Shown here piece by piece: positions 45,228 through 54,495 of a stretch of 64,000 bases of DNA. The position numbers and the translations under genes are program-made. Source of the stretch: Micromonospora tulbaghiae (GTDB lineage: Bacteria > Actinomycetota > Actinomycetes > Mycobacteriales > Micromonosporaceae); assembly GCF_900091605.1 (NCBI RefSeq), contig NZ_FMCQ01000002.1:1-64000 (forward strand). The letters are read 5' to 3'. The notes beneath the pieces are model-generated. The model was not told the DNA's origin and did no database searches. It saw only the letters and a program-made list of their open reading frames with translations. Numbering within the stretch: the stretch's first letter is position 1; every line of letters begins with the position of its first letter.

Positions 45228-45314
45228 TCGGCCCGGCCCGCACCGACCCCCTCACTGATCGATGATGATGGATAATCCTGTGGTGACCGGCGCGCCGACC
45301 GCAGGGGAGACCGG

Positions 45315-46523
45315 ATGAGAATCGTCGATGCCCGGGTCATCGTGACCTGTCCCGGCCGCAACTTCGTGACCCTGAAGGTCGTCACGGACGAGGGAGTCAC
45401 CGGCGTCGGCGACGCCACCCTCAACGGCCGGGAACTGGCCGTCGCGTCCTACCTGCGCGACCACGTCGTGCCGCTGCTGATCGGGCGCGACCCGGCCCGG
45501 ATCGAGGACACCTGGCAGTACCTCTACCAGGGGTCGTACTGGCGGCGCGGGCCGGTCACGATGAGCGCCGTCGCCGCCGTGGACACCGCGTTGTGGGACA
45601 TCAAGGGCAAGGTCGCCGGGCTGCCGGTCTACCAGCTGCTCGGTGGCCGATCCCGCGAGGGCGTGACCGTGTACGGACATGCCAACGGCGAGACCGTCGA
45701 CGAGGTGCTGACCGAGGTAGCCCGTTTCGTCGACCTCGGCTACCGCGCGGTGCGGGTGCAGTGCGGCGTGCCCGGCCTGCCCCGGACGTACGGCGTCAGC
45801 GCCGACAAGATGTTCTACGAGCCCGCCGACGCCGCGCTGCCGACCGAGACGGCCTGGTCGACGGAGGCGTACCTGGCCCACGTGCCGAGCGTGTTCGCCC
45901 GGGTCCGCGAGGAGTTCGGGCCCACCCTCCGGCTGCTGCACGACGTGCACCACCGGCTCACCCCGATCGAGGCGGCGCGGCTCGGCAAGAGCCTGGAGCC
46001 GTACGCGCTGACCTGGATGGAGGATCCCGTCCCGGCGGACCTGCAGGAGGGTTTCCGGCTCATCCGCTCGCACACCACCACGCCGATCGCCGTCGGCGAG
46101 GTCTTCAGCAGCATCTGGGACGCCGCCCAGCTCATCCGGGAACAGCTCATCGACTACGTCCGTACCACTGTGGTCCACGCCGGCGGGATCACCCACCTGC
46201 GACGCATCTTCGACCTCGCCGCGCTGCACCACGTGCGCAGCGGCTCGCACGGCGCCACCGACCTCTCCCCGGTCTGCATGGCCGCCGCGCTGCACCTGGA
46301 CCTCGCCATCCCCAACTTCGGCCTGCAGGAGTACATGCGGCACACCGAGGCGACCGACGAGGTGTTCCCGCACGGCTACCACTACGACGGCGGCTACCTG
46401 CATCCGGCCGAGACACCGGGGCTCGGGGTGGACATCGACGAACAGGCCGCGGCCCGCTACCCGTACGCGCCGGCCTACCTGCCGGTGAACCGGCTGACGG
46501 ACGGCACCGTGCACCCCTGGTGA
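45315..46523 (+). CDS. manD: Enolase-superfamily D-mannonate dehydratase-type enzyme
   Basis: The protein is 402 residues. The N-terminal cap starts [22 protein letters not shown]. The barrel has the ManD pattern: [23 protein letters not shown] and the metal and acid/base segments [25 protein letters not shown] and [12 protein letters not shown], then [16 protein letters not shown]. The Asp, Glu, Glu metal ligands and the catalytic His after the Asp are visible. ManD takes D-mannonate (or, in some members, D-gluconate) to 2-keto-3-deoxy-gluconate, a step of glucuronate catabolism, which fits the GH67 gene next door. An SD (ggggag) precedes it, and GATAAT at 45271-45276 may be its -10. Confidence 0.88.
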   Translation: MRIVDARVIVTCPGRNFVTLKVVTDEGVTGVGDATLNGRELAVASYLRDHVVPLLIGRDPARIEDTWQYLYQGSYWRRGPVTMSAVAAVDTALWDIKGKVAGLPVYQLLGGRSREGVTVYGHANGETVDEVLTEVARFVDLGYRAVRVQCGVPGLPRTYGVSADKMFYEPADAALPTETAWSTEAYLAHVPSVFARVREEFGPTLRLLHDVHHRLTPIEAARLGKSLEPYALTWMEDPVPADLQEGFRLIRSHTTTPIAVGEVFSSIWDAAQLIREQLIDYVRTTVVHAGGITHLRRIFDLAALHHVRSGSHGATDLSPVCMAAALHLDLAIPNFGLQEYMRHTEATDEVFPHGYHYDGGYLHPAETPGLGVDIDEQAAARYPYAPAYLPVNRLTDGTVHPW

Positions 46524-46533
46524 ACGCGCCGGT

Positions 46534-48645
46534 TCAGTGGATGCGGCGACCGTGCGCGTCCGGCACCCCGGACTTGCGGAAGAAGTAGGTGTTGATCTGG
46601 TCCCGCCACTCGACGGCGCTGCGGAACTGCTCGTCGAGGCGCTCGGCCACCCGGTCGTGGACGGCCGGGTCGACCGCCCCGGCGACGAGTCGCCACCGCT
46701 CGCGCATCGCCGCCACCTCCTCGACCCCGGCGAAGTGCGTGTCGTAGATGTGCTGGATCACGGTGCGGCCACTGTGCAGCACGTGCCGGTAGGGGACGTG
46801 ATGGAAGAACAACAGCAGTTCGTCGGGGCAGCGCTCGCGTGACTCGTACACCTCCGACCACGGCGGCGGGTACTGGCCGGTGAAGCCGGTCCCGGTCGCC
46901 CGGGTGCGGTCCACCCCGACGCCGTCGCGGTCGGCGAAGTGGTACGTGCCCCACGGGGTGTACTCGTAGCCGTCCACGTCCGGGCCGTAGTGGTGGCCGG
47001 GCCGCACCATGAAGCCGACGCCGAGCGGGGCGGTGTAGCGCTCGTAGGTTCGCCAGGAGTCGTCCATGATCGCGTGCATCGTCCGCCGCACCGTTTCCGG
47101 ATCGCCGGTGGCGACCGGCAGCCAGGTCAGGTCGATCCACTCGTCGAGGATCGCGCCGGGAACCAGCAGCGGGTCCCAGGCGAGCCGGCCGAAGGCGTAC
47201 AGGTTGGCCTGGGCCAGTGGGTGCGCGGTCCAGAACGGGTCGTCGCCCACGTTGGCCACGGCGACCAGGCCGCCACCGGCGCCCGCCCGACCGGCCGCCA
47301 CGTCGGCGATCGTGCCGCCGGCCTCGCCCCGGGGCCGGAACCGCAGCACCTCGCTCCACCAGGGCCCGAGGTAGCAGACGTGCCGCTGCTGGCCGGTGTA
47401 CTCCTGCGTCGCCTGCAATTCCACCGCCAGCCGGGTGGCCGGCATCGCGGCGAGCACCGGGGACACCGGTTCGCGCGGCTGGAAGTCGATCGGACCGAAC
47501 TTCACCTGGAGGATCACGTTGTCGTCGAATCGTCCGTCCAGCGGCGCGAAGTGGTCGTGGGCGGCCCGGGCCCGGTCGGTCGACCGGTCCCGCCAGTCCT
47601 GGCGGTGGTCGTAGACGAACGCCCGCCAGCGCACCACGCCTCCGTGGGGGGCGAGCGCCTCGGCGAGCAGGTTCGCGCCGTCGGCGTGGTCCCGCCCGTA
47701 CGCGAACGGGCCGGGCCGGCCCTCGGAGTCGGCCTTCACCACGTAGCCGCCGAAGTCGGGGATCCGCTGGTAGACCCGCCGGGTGGCGGCGGCCCACCAG
47801 GCCCGGACCCGGTCGTCCAGCGGGTCGGCGGTGGGCAGGCCGCCGAGGACCACCGGGGCGGCGAAGCTCACCGACAGATGCACCCGGACGCCGTACGGGC
47901 GGAGCACCTGGGCTGTCTCCGCGACGTCGCCGAGCCGGTCGGTCAGCAGCCGCGCCTCGGTGTCGTGCACGTTGACGTTGTTCACCGTGATCGCGTTGAC
48001 GCCGCAGGCGGCGAGCAGGCGCCCGTAGTCCCGCAGCCGGGCGTGGTCGTGCCGGGCGGCGCCGTCGCGCCAGAACAGGGAGCCGCCGGCGTAGCCCCGC
48101 TCGATCTGGCCCGACACCGGGTGTATGTCCACGTTGTCCCAGTGGTCGAGGATCCGCCGGTCCAGCGCCGGCCGGTGCCGACGCGCCGGAAGCTCGTCGT
48201 CGAAGGCCGCCGCGCCGAGCCGGACCACGTGGAACATCCCGTACAGCAGACCGGCCGGTGCGTCGGCCAGCACCACCGTCACGCCGTCCACCCGCGCCAG
48301 CAGATAACCCTCGTCGCCGAGGGCGCCGTCGCCCGCGCCGTTCACCGCCGGTGTCGCACCGAGCCGGGCCGATTCCGCCGCCACGTTCGGCACCCGGCCG
48401 GCCTCGCGCAGGGCCAGCACCAGGTCGGCGTCCACCTGCCACGGCGGACCGTGCCAGACCCGTCCGCCGTACCGGGCGCAGGCCCGGCTCACCTCGTCGA
48501 GGACGGTGTCGACCAGGAGGCCCTCGCCGTGCACCAGCACCGGCCGGGAGCCGAGTTCGCGGAACGCCGCGGGCGGCAGCCAGGCGGCGTGCCAGATCGA
48601 CTTGCCGGCGTGGGCGGATGCCCGGCCGGTGACCGGAACGCTCAT
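46534..48645 (-). CDS. GH67 alpha-glucuronidase
   Basis: The protein is 703 residues, the usual length for intracellular GH67 enzymes, with no signal peptide. Family signatures include IWHAAWLPPAAF, RILDHWDNVD, GYAGGSLFWRDG, NAITVNNVN, GGYVVKADSEGRPGPFAYGR, HADGANLLAEAL and the late segment WSEVYESRERCPDELLLFFHHVPY. It removes 4-O-methyl-glucuronic acid from xylo-oligosaccharides (aldouronic acids) taken up by the cell. Its ATG overlaps the DUF624 stop (ATGA), so it is translationally coupled. It ends 10 bases from the convergent ManD gene. Confidence 0.93.
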   Translation of the reverse strand: MSVPVTGRASAHAGKSIWHAAWLPPAAFRELGSRPVLVHGEGLLVDTVLDEVSRACARYGGRVWHGPPWQVDADLVLALREAGRVPNVAAESARLGATPAVNGAGDGALGDEGYLLARVDGVTVVLADAPAGLLYGMFHVVRLGAAAFDDELPARRHRPALDRRILDHWDNVDIHPVSGQIERGYAGGSLFWRDGAARHDHARLRDYGRLLAACGVNAITVNNVNVHDTEARLLTDRLGDVAETAQVLRPYGVRVHLSVSFAAPVVLGGLPTADPLDDRVRAWWAAATRRVYQRIPDFGGYVVKADSEGRPGPFAYGRDHADGANLLAEALAPHGGVVRWRAFVYDHRQDWRDRSTDRARAAHDHFAPLDGRFDDNVILQVKFGPIDFQPREPVSPVLAAMPATRLAVELQATQEYTGQQRHVCYLGPWWSEVLRFRPRGEAGGTIADVAAGRAGAGGGLVAVANVGDDPFWTAHPLAQANLYAFGRLAWDPLLVPGAILDEWIDLTWLPVATGDPETVRRTMHAIMDDSWRTYERYTAPLGVGFMVRPGHHYGPDVDGYEYTPWGTYHFADRDGVGVDRTRATGTGFTGQYPPPWSEVYESRERCPDELLLFFHHVPYRHVLHSGRTVIQHIYDTHFAGVEEVAAMRERWRLVAGAVDPAVHDRVAERLDEQFRSAVEWRDQINTYFFRKSGVPDAHGRRIH

Positions 48646-49334
48646 GTGGTGAACTCCGCCCGGATGTCGTCGATCATCGGGTCGCCGATCCGCAGCAGCG
48701 CCAGCACCAGGAGCGCGGCCAGCAGGGCGAGCACCGCCTCGGAGAACACCGCTGTGACACCGGCGGCGGCGGTCAGCAGCACGACGTTGCCGAACGTGAC
48801 GCCGGGCTTGCGTCCCACGTAGTAGAGGGCGAGCCGGAGCACGTCGCGGGTGCGGAAGGTGAACAGCGAGACGACCACCAGCGCGTTGAGGCCGACCAGG
48901 ACCACCCCCGCACCGACCACCACCAGCGGTACCGCCCACCAGCCGGGGACGGCAGCGGCGGGCAGGTTCGCCAGGTTGACCGCGATGACGGCCAGCCACA
49001 GCAGCGTCGGCGCCCAGACGCGCAGCACGCCCGGCAGGTTGGCCCGGTAGGCCCGGCGGAACGCGGCCGCGGGACGGAGATCGGTCAGGTCGGGGCGCTG
49101 GTGCCGCAGCGTGTACAGCGCGGCCGAGACCGCCGGACCGACGGGCAGCGCGGCGGCGGCGACCAGCGGGAGGTTGCTGCTGTCGCGTTCGAGCAGCACG
49201 AGCACGGCCAGGCCGGGCAGCATGCTCACCAGGAGCAGCAGTTCGGTCACGAGCAGGGTGTGGACCACGGCGGCGGCCCGCGACAGCGGCCCGTCGCCGA
49301 ACTCCCGCAGCCCGCCGGCCGGGTTGCTGCTCAT
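48642..49334 (-). CDS. DUF624 (YesL-like) membrane protein
   Basis: The protein is 230 residues with about five hydrophobic segments. The family pattern includes the N-terminal FGDGPLSRAA and ALYTLRHQRPD, and YRANLPGVLRVWAP after the third helix. DUF624 proteins are regularly encoded with CUT1 sugar importers and glycosidases of pectin or xylan loci. Their exact role is not known to me. Start and stop overlap both neighbours by ATGA. Confidence 0.85.
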   Translation of the reverse strand: MSSNPAGGLREFGDGPLSRAAAVVHTLLVTELLLLVSMLPGLAVLVLLERDSSNLPLVAAAALPVGPAVSAALYTLRHQRPDLTDLRPAAAFRRAYRANLPGVLRVWAPTLLWLAVIAVNLANLPAAAVPGWWAVPLVVVGAGVVLVGLNALVVVSLFTFRTRDVLRLALYYVGRKPGVTFGNVVLLTAAAGVTAVFSEAVLALLAALLVLALLRIGDPMIDDIRAEFTT

Positions 49335-50857
49335 GGTCGCTCCCCGGGTGGGTCGAGCAACCGGTCGTCGTCCCACCACGGCGGGGTCTCGTCCACCACC
49401 GGAGTCAGCTCGGCGAGGGTCACCTCGTGCCGGGCGAGGACGAGGTCGAGGTCCGTCCGCCCGCCCGCGACCGGCAGGGCCCGATGAGTACGGGCCGGCT
49501 CTGCGGCCTCCCGCAACGCGTCGAGCTGCCGGGGCCGGGGTGAGTGCGGGCTGCCCATCTCCCGCCAGGCCGCCCAGGCGTTGCCGGCGTCCTCGCTCAC
49601 CGACGAGCGGAGCAGGAACGCCGACGCGGTGCCCGGCGGGCCGATCGGAACCGACAGCGACAGGGTGTGCCGCTCGGGTGCCGGCTCCCGGCCGGTGACG
49701 TCGACAGGGGCCCAGGCCAGCACCGCGACCCGGCCGTCGGGGTGCCGGGTGACGAGGTGGTCCGGCCCGCGCGCGAGCACCTCGTCGCCGAGCCGGGCCA
49801 TGAACGCGTACAGGTGGTAGGTGGGTTTCTTGACCTGCCGGTGGGTGAGCAGGCCGAAGCCGCCGTGCAGCGGCGCGGTGGGCACCCCCTCCTCCTCGAA
49901 CACGTCGCTGAAGGTCCAGTAGGAGAAGGAGTCGACCAGGTCCCCGCCGCCGGCCAGCACCGGAGCGAGGTAGGCGGCGTGGAAGGCCGTGTCGTGGATC
50001 GGGTTGTCCGGCCGGTAGGAGGAGTTGAACTCGGTGATGTGCACCGGGCGGTCGGCCAGCGCGGTGCCGGCCAGGTGCCGGCGGGGCGCGGCGAACTGCT
50101 CCAGCAGCTCCGTGGCCGGGGCCAGGGTCTGCCGGGTGCCGAACGGCAGGTGCCGGGCCGGTCCGGAGGTGTAGGCGTGCCGGCTGACGAAGTCGACAGG
50201 TACGTCGCGGTCGGTGACGAACTCGGCGAAGGGCTTCAGCCACTCGTCGGCGCCGGGGGAGAGGGCCGGACCCCCGACCTGGAGCGCCGCGTCGACGTCC
50301 TTGACGGCGTGCGCCGACACCTCGTAGAGGCGGTGGTAGGCGTCCTGGTCGGCGCCCGCCCAGAACGCCGGCAGGTTGGGCTCGTTCCACACCTCGACGG
50401 GCCAGCCGCGCACCTCGTCGAGGCCGTACCGGTCGACCAGGTGGGCCACCGTGGCGCGCACCAGGTCACCCCATTCGGTGTACGACCGGGGAGGCGTGAC
50501 GTTGCCCCGCCACCAGAACACCGTCTGGTCGCCGGAGGCGAGCGCCGAGGGCATGAACCCCAGCTCCACGAAGGGCCGGATGCCCACCGCGAGGTAGGCG
50601 TCGACGACCTGGTCGACGTAGGTGAAGGCGTGCCGCACCCGGCGCTCGCCCCGGTACTCGTAGGGGCGGTGCACACCGACGCCGTCGCTGAGCAGCCCGT
50701 GCCCGCGGATGTGCCGGAAGCCGATGTCCCGCTGCACCAGCGCCAGCGAGTCCTGATAGTCGCGTCGCAGGGCCAGGTCGAACCGGCCGGTGCCGACGCA
50801 GGTACGCCAGGCTTCGGTCAGCCGGCCGACGGGCCGCTCGGGAACGGTGCCGCGCAT
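49331..50857 (-). CDS. GH39 beta-xylosidase
   Basis: The protein is 508 residues, cytoplasmic. GH39 signatures are complete: IGFRHIRGHGLLSD, acid/base Glu in VEVWNEPNLPAFW, then FVSRHAYTS, nucleophile Glu in VHITEFNSSY and SYWTFSDVFEEEG. It releases xylose from xylo-oligosaccharides, acting together with the GH67 enzyme of the same operon. It begins 6 bases after the solute-binding-protein gene. Confidence 0.93.
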   Translation of the reverse strand: MRGTVPERPVGRLTEAWRTCVGTGRFDLALRRDYQDSLALVQRDIGFRHIRGHGLLSDGVGVHRPYEYRGERRVRHAFTYVDQVVDAYLAVGIRPFVELGFMPSALASGDQTVFWWRGNVTPPRSYTEWGDLVRATVAHLVDRYGLDEVRGWPVEVWNEPNLPAFWAGADQDAYHRLYEVSAHAVKDVDAALQVGGPALSPGADEWLKPFAEFVTDRDVPVDFVSRHAYTSGPARHLPFGTRQTLAPATELLEQFAAPRRHLAGTALADRPVHITEFNSSYRPDNPIHDTAFHAAYLAPVLAGGGDLVDSFSYWTFSDVFEEEGVPTAPLHGGFGLLTHRQVKKPTYHLYAFMARLGDEVLARGPDHLVTRHPDGRVAVLAWAPVDVTGREPAPERHTLSLSVPIGPPGTASAFLLRSSVSEDAGNAWAAWREMGSPHSPRPRQLDALREAAEPARTHRALPVAGGRTDLDLVLARHEVTLAELTPVVDETPPWWDDDRLLDPPGERP

Positions 50858-50863
50858 CGCCGG

Positions 50864-52507
50864 TCAGCCGTGGTTCTTGCGGTACCGCTCGTACGCCTTG
50901 TTGACCAGGTCGATGTAGGCCTGCGCGCTCTTTCCCTTCAGCTCCGAGACGTAGGCGTCCCACTCGCTCAGCGGCCGCTGGCCGAGGGCGAACTTCAGCG
51001 TGTTCTGGGTGACGTGGTCCTTCAGCGCGGTCGCCCACAGCGTCGTCTGCTCCCGCTCCTCATCGCTGAGCGGCGCGGGTGGCGGAGTCACCCAGGGCGC
51101 GGGCTTGCGGGCGTTCATCTCCTTCTGGAACTCCAGTTCCTCCGGCGAGAAGAACGACTGCACCAGGTCGAGCTTGCCGCCGTAGGCGAAGACGCCGTTG
51201 TAGAAGCCGAAGTCCTTCTGCAGATGCTTGCTGCCCTTGGGGTTGAGCCCGATGACGTTGACGTCCGGGGCGAGGGTGCGCTTGCCCGAGGCGTCCTTGG
51301 TGTACGTGGTGCCCTCGACGCCCCACTTGGCGAACTCCTGGCCGGCGTCGGAGTACCAGAGCCAGTCGACGAACTGCATCATGGCCACGAAGTTCTTGCC
51401 CTCGCGGGCCTTGCTGGAGATCATCACGCCGTTCTCCAGCCGGCTCGCCGCGTTGACCGGGCCGGACGGACCGACCGGGAAGAGGATCTTGCCGAGCCGG
51501 GCGTTCGGGTTGATCTTCGCGATGTCCGGGCGGTAGTCGTTCACCAGGGTCTGCGCGTTCGTGCTGATCACGAAGGACTTGCCGCTGGCGAGCTTCTGCC
51601 GGGCCTGGTCGTCGGTCTGGGTGAACGTCTCCGGGTCGAGCAGCCCTTCGGCGACCAGCTTGTGGAGGTACTCCACCACCTGCCGGTAGCCGTCGGAGGC
51701 GCCGGTGAAGACGTACTTCCCGGCCGCGGCGTCCCAGCTCGTCGGCTGGTAGTTCCAGCCGGCGCCGGGCAGGCCGTGTGCCAGGGCGAGCATGTTCAGC
51801 AGGTTGCCGGCCGGGTTGGGCTTGCCGAATCGGTCGGAGAACGGGATGACGTCCGGGTGGGCCGCCTTCATCGCCTTGAGCATGGCGTACACCTCGTCCC
51901 AGGTGGTCGGGGACGGGATCTTCAGCTGCTCCAGCACGTCGGTGCGAACCGCGAGGGTGTAGTCCTGCCAGGGCTTCTCGTGCAGCCCGGGCAGCAGGTA
52001 GAACTTGCCGTCCTCCTGCCGGAGCGTGTCCATCTCCGGCTGGAGGTTCCACCGCTCGATCTTGTCCTTGAAGTGCGGCATCAGGTCGAGGTAGTCACTG
52101 ACCGGCAGGATCGCGCCGGAGGAGACGTAGGAGTTCTCCTGCGGGTGGTAGGTCTTCGGGATGATCAGCGGGGCGTCGCCGGAGCCGACCAGCACGCTGC
52201 GTTTCTGCTCGTAGTCGCTCAGCGGCACGGCGACCGGGTCCAGCTTGACGTTCGTCCGCCCGGCCAGCTCGGTCCAGAACAGCCACTCGGGCTTGAGCGG
52301 GTAGTTCGGGTGGTTGTTGTAGAGGATCGAGAAGGTGACCGGCGCGGTCGCCTTGAACTGGTCCCCGACACCGTACTTCTCCATCGCGCCGGCACGGTTG
52401 CGGTCGAGGTCCTTCTTGTCGGGGGTGTCGTCACCGCAACCCGCCAGGGAGACGACGGCGGCCGCGCCGGTGGCGAGCAGCACCTGGCGCCGGGACAGCT
52501 GGGCCAT
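50864..52507 (-). CDS. CUT1 ABC transporter solute-binding lipoprotein (aldouronate-type)
   Basis: The protein is 547 residues. An Arg-Arg-containing lipoprotein signal (SRRQVLLATGAAAVVSLAGC) ends in a lipobox with Cys24. The mature protein has the large LplA/YtcQ type of fold: NNHPNYPLKPEWLFWTELAG, DAPLIIPKTYHPQE and TWDEVYAMLKAMKAAHPDVIPF. This subgroup serves oligogalacturonide or aldouronate import. Neighbouring permeases and glycosidases indicate glucuronoxylan oligosaccharides. Confidence 0.92.
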   Translation of the reverse strand: MAQLSRRQVLLATGAAAVVSLAGCGDDTPDKKDLDRNRAGAMEKYGVGDQFKATAPVTFSILYNNHPNYPLKPEWLFWTELAGRTNVKLDPVAVPLSDYEQKRSVLVGSGDAPLIIPKTYHPQENSYVSSGAILPVSDYLDLMPHFKDKIERWNLQPEMDTLRQEDGKFYLLPGLHEKPWQDYTLAVRTDVLEQLKIPSPTTWDEVYAMLKAMKAAHPDVIPFSDRFGKPNPAGNLLNMLALAHGLPGAGWNYQPTSWDAAAGKYVFTGASDGYRQVVEYLHKLVAEGLLDPETFTQTDDQARQKLASGKSFVISTNAQTLVNDYRPDIAKINPNARLGKILFPVGPSGPVNAASRLENGVMISSKAREGKNFVAMMQFVDWLWYSDAGQEFAKWGVEGTTYTKDASGKRTLAPDVNVIGLNPKGSKHLQKDFGFYNGVFAYGGKLDLVQSFFSPEELEFQKEMNARKPAPWVTPPPAPLSDEEREQTTLWATALKDHVTQNTLKFALGQRPLSEWDAYVSELKGKSAQAYIDLVNKAYERYRKNHG

Positions 52508-52546
52508 GGGTTCTTCCTTCCGGTGGTGGGGGTGCGTGGGCGGCGG

Positions 52547-53485
52547 CTATCCCTTCACGGCGCCGAGCATGACTCCGGAGACGAAGTAGCGCTGGATGAA
52601 GGGATAGACCGCGAGGATCGGCAGGATCGTCAGCACGATCGTCACGGACTGGATGGTGGCGGCGGACTGGACGACGTCGCCGGCGCTGCCGAGGCCGCCG
52701 CCGGTCTGCGTGGCGTCGGTCGCGCCCGCGATGAGGTTGCGCAGGTAGACGGTGACCGGGAGCAGGTCCTGACGGTCCATGTAGAGGAACGCGGCGAACC
52801 AGGAGTTCCAGAACGAGACGGCGTAGAACAGCACCATCGTGGCGACCATCGCCTTCGACAGCGGCAGCACGATCCGCAGCAGCGTGCCGTACGTGTTCAG
52901 GCCGTCGACGGCGGCGGCCTCCTCCAGTTCGACCGGCAGGCTCTCGAAGAACGCCTTCATCACCAGCAGGTTGAACACGTTGATGGCGTTGGGCAGGGCG
53001 ATCGCCCACACGGTGTTCTTCAACCCCAGGCTGGTGACCAGGACGTAGTTGGGGATCAGGCCGCCGGTGAAGAACATGGTGAACACGGCGATCCCGACCA
53101 GGGCGGTCCGGCCCCGCAGGTGCCTCTTCGACAGCACGTACGCGTAGCAGGTGGTCAGCACGACGGAGATGAGCGTGGCGACCACCGTGTAGAAGACGGT
53201 GTTGCGGTAGCTGACCCAGAACGTCGGGTCCGACGTCACCACGCGGTACGCGGTGAGGTTGAACCCCCGCGGCACGAGGTTCACCTCACCCGCGACGATG
53301 TACGCGTTGTCGCTGAGCGACCGGGCCACGATGGTGAGGAACGGATACAGCGTCACCACCACGACGCCGGTCAGCACGACGGCGTTCACCACCTGGAAGA
53401 CGCGGTAGCCCCGGGTGGGCCGGGGGCCACGCGGCCGGGCCGCCGGTTGCCGCGTACGGGCCTGGGTACGCGGCTGCGTGCTCAC
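52547..53485 (-). CDS. CUT1 ABC permease (LplC/YtcP-like)
   Basis: The protein is 312 residues from the GTG at 53483-53485, which overlaps the upstream permease stop as GTGA. Six membrane segments are visible after a basic Gln/Arg/Pro-rich N-tail. The EAA loop reads LEEAAAVDGLNTYGTLLRIVLP, the site that contacts the ATPase. It carries YPFIQRYFVSGVMLGAVKG at the end, the typical C-terminus of this subfamily. No ATPase gene is in the window. Confidence 0.93.
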   Translation of the reverse strand: MSTQPRTQARTRQPAARPRGPRPTRGYRVFQVVNAVVLTGVVVVTLYPFLTIVARSLSDNAYIVAGEVNLVPRGFNLTAYRVVTSDPTFWVSYRNTVFYTVVATLISVVLTTCYAYVLSKRHLRGRTALVGIAVFTMFFTGGLIPNYVLVTSLGLKNTVWAIALPNAINVFNLLVMKAFFESLPVELEEAAAVDGLNTYGTLLRIVLPLSKAMVATMVLFYAVSFWNSWFAAFLYMDRQDLLPVTVYLRNLIAGATDATQTGGGLGSAGDVVQSAATIQSVTIVLTILPILAVYPFIQRYFVSGVMLGAVKG

Positions 53486-54417
53486 CACAGGCTCGTCCCC
53501 ACCGTGCGCCGGGAGATCGCGTTCGCCGACAGCACCAGCGTCAGCCCGATCACGGACTCGAACAGGCCGATCGCGGCGGCGTAGCTGAGGTTCCCGGAGA
53601 CGATGCCCACCCGGTAGAGATAGGTCGAGATCACGTCCGCCGTCGGGTAGGTGAGCGGGTTGTACAGCAGCAGGATCTTCTCGAAGCCGACGGCCATGAA
53701 GGTGCCGATGTTGAGGATCAGCAGGGTCACCATCGTCGGCCGGATCCCCGGCAGCGTCACGTGCCAGGTCTGCCGCCACCGGTTGGCGCCGTCGATGCGG
53801 GCCGCCTCGTACAGGTCGCCGTCGACAGTTGTCAGCGCGGCGAGGTAGAGGATGGTGCCCCAGCCGACGGTCTGCCAGACCTCGGAGGAGACGTAGATCG
53901 TCCGGAACCATCCGGCCTGCTGCATGAACGGGACCGGCTCGCCGCCCACGGCACGCAGCATCTGGTTCACCGCGCCGTCCACCGACAGCAGCTGGAGGAC
54001 CATGGCGGCCACGATCACGATCGACAGGAAGTGCGGCAGGTAGGACACCGACTGCACGAACCGCTTGAGGGCGCGGTTGCGCACCTCGTTGAGCAGCAGC
54101 GCGAGCACGATCGGCAGCGGGAAGCAGAACACCAGGGTCAGCGCGCCCAGCGCGAGCGTGTTGGTGAACACGTTCCAGAAGGTGGGGTCGGTGAAGAACA
54201 ACCGGAAGTACCGCAGCCCGGTCCAGTACTCGCCGAACAGGCTGCCGCCCGGCTGGAAGCGCCGGAACGCGATCATGTTGCCGAGCATCGGCAGGTAGCG
54301 GAACGTCAGGAAGAACAGCAGCGGCAGGACGGCCAGCGAGTAGAGCTGCCAGTCCCGGCGCAGGGCCCGCCGCCAGGGCGTACGGCGACCGCGCGGGATC
54401 GGGGATGCCAAGCTCAT
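53482..54417 (-). CDS. CUT1 ABC permease (LplB/YtcP-like partner)
   Basis: The protein is up to 311 residues with six membrane segments. The EAA loop reads LYEAARIDGANRWRQTWHVTLPGI. It is the first gene of the minus-strand importer/glycosidase operon. The ATG at 54417 directly abuts a ggagg, which leaves no spacer; a TTG two codons in (54411) would be six bases from it and may be the true start. Confidence 0.92.
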   Translation of the reverse strand: MSLASPIPRGRRTPWRRALRRDWQLYSLAVLPLLFFLTFRYLPMLGNMIAFRRFQPGGSLFGEYWTGLRYFRLFFTDPTFWNVFTNTLALGALTLVFCFPLPIVLALLLNEVRNRALKRFVQSVSYLPHFLSIVIVAAMVLQLLSVDGAVNQMLRAVGGEPVPFMQQAGWFRTIYVSSEVWQTVGWGTILYLAALTTVDGDLYEAARIDGANRWRQTWHVTLPGIRPTMVTLLILNIGTFMAVGFEKILLLYNPLTYPTADVISTYLYRVGIVSGNLSYAAAIGLFESVIGLTLVLSANAISRRTVGTSLW

Positions 54418-54495
54418 CCTCCCGCCTGACCGTCGACCGGAACTTTCCGGTAATACGCCGTAAGCCTTTCGGAAATTTATGGGTATCGTTATCGC
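54418..54495. promoter_or_regulatory. Divergent control region of the xylan locus
   Basis: This 78-bp gap lies between the importer operon and the esterase gene. It has tttcggaaa (54467-54475), an odd-centred perfect palindrome, and a related ctttccgg about 24 bases to its left. These may be an operator pair. TATCGT (54484-54489) ends six bases before the esterase GTG, the spacing of a leaderless promoter. Confidence 0.45.

Noticed and set aside
44530..45255. Minus-strand frame over the two small plus-strand genes
   Set aside because: The product is low-complexity Arg/Pro/Ala, and the plus strand shows a clear two-helix membrane protein instead.
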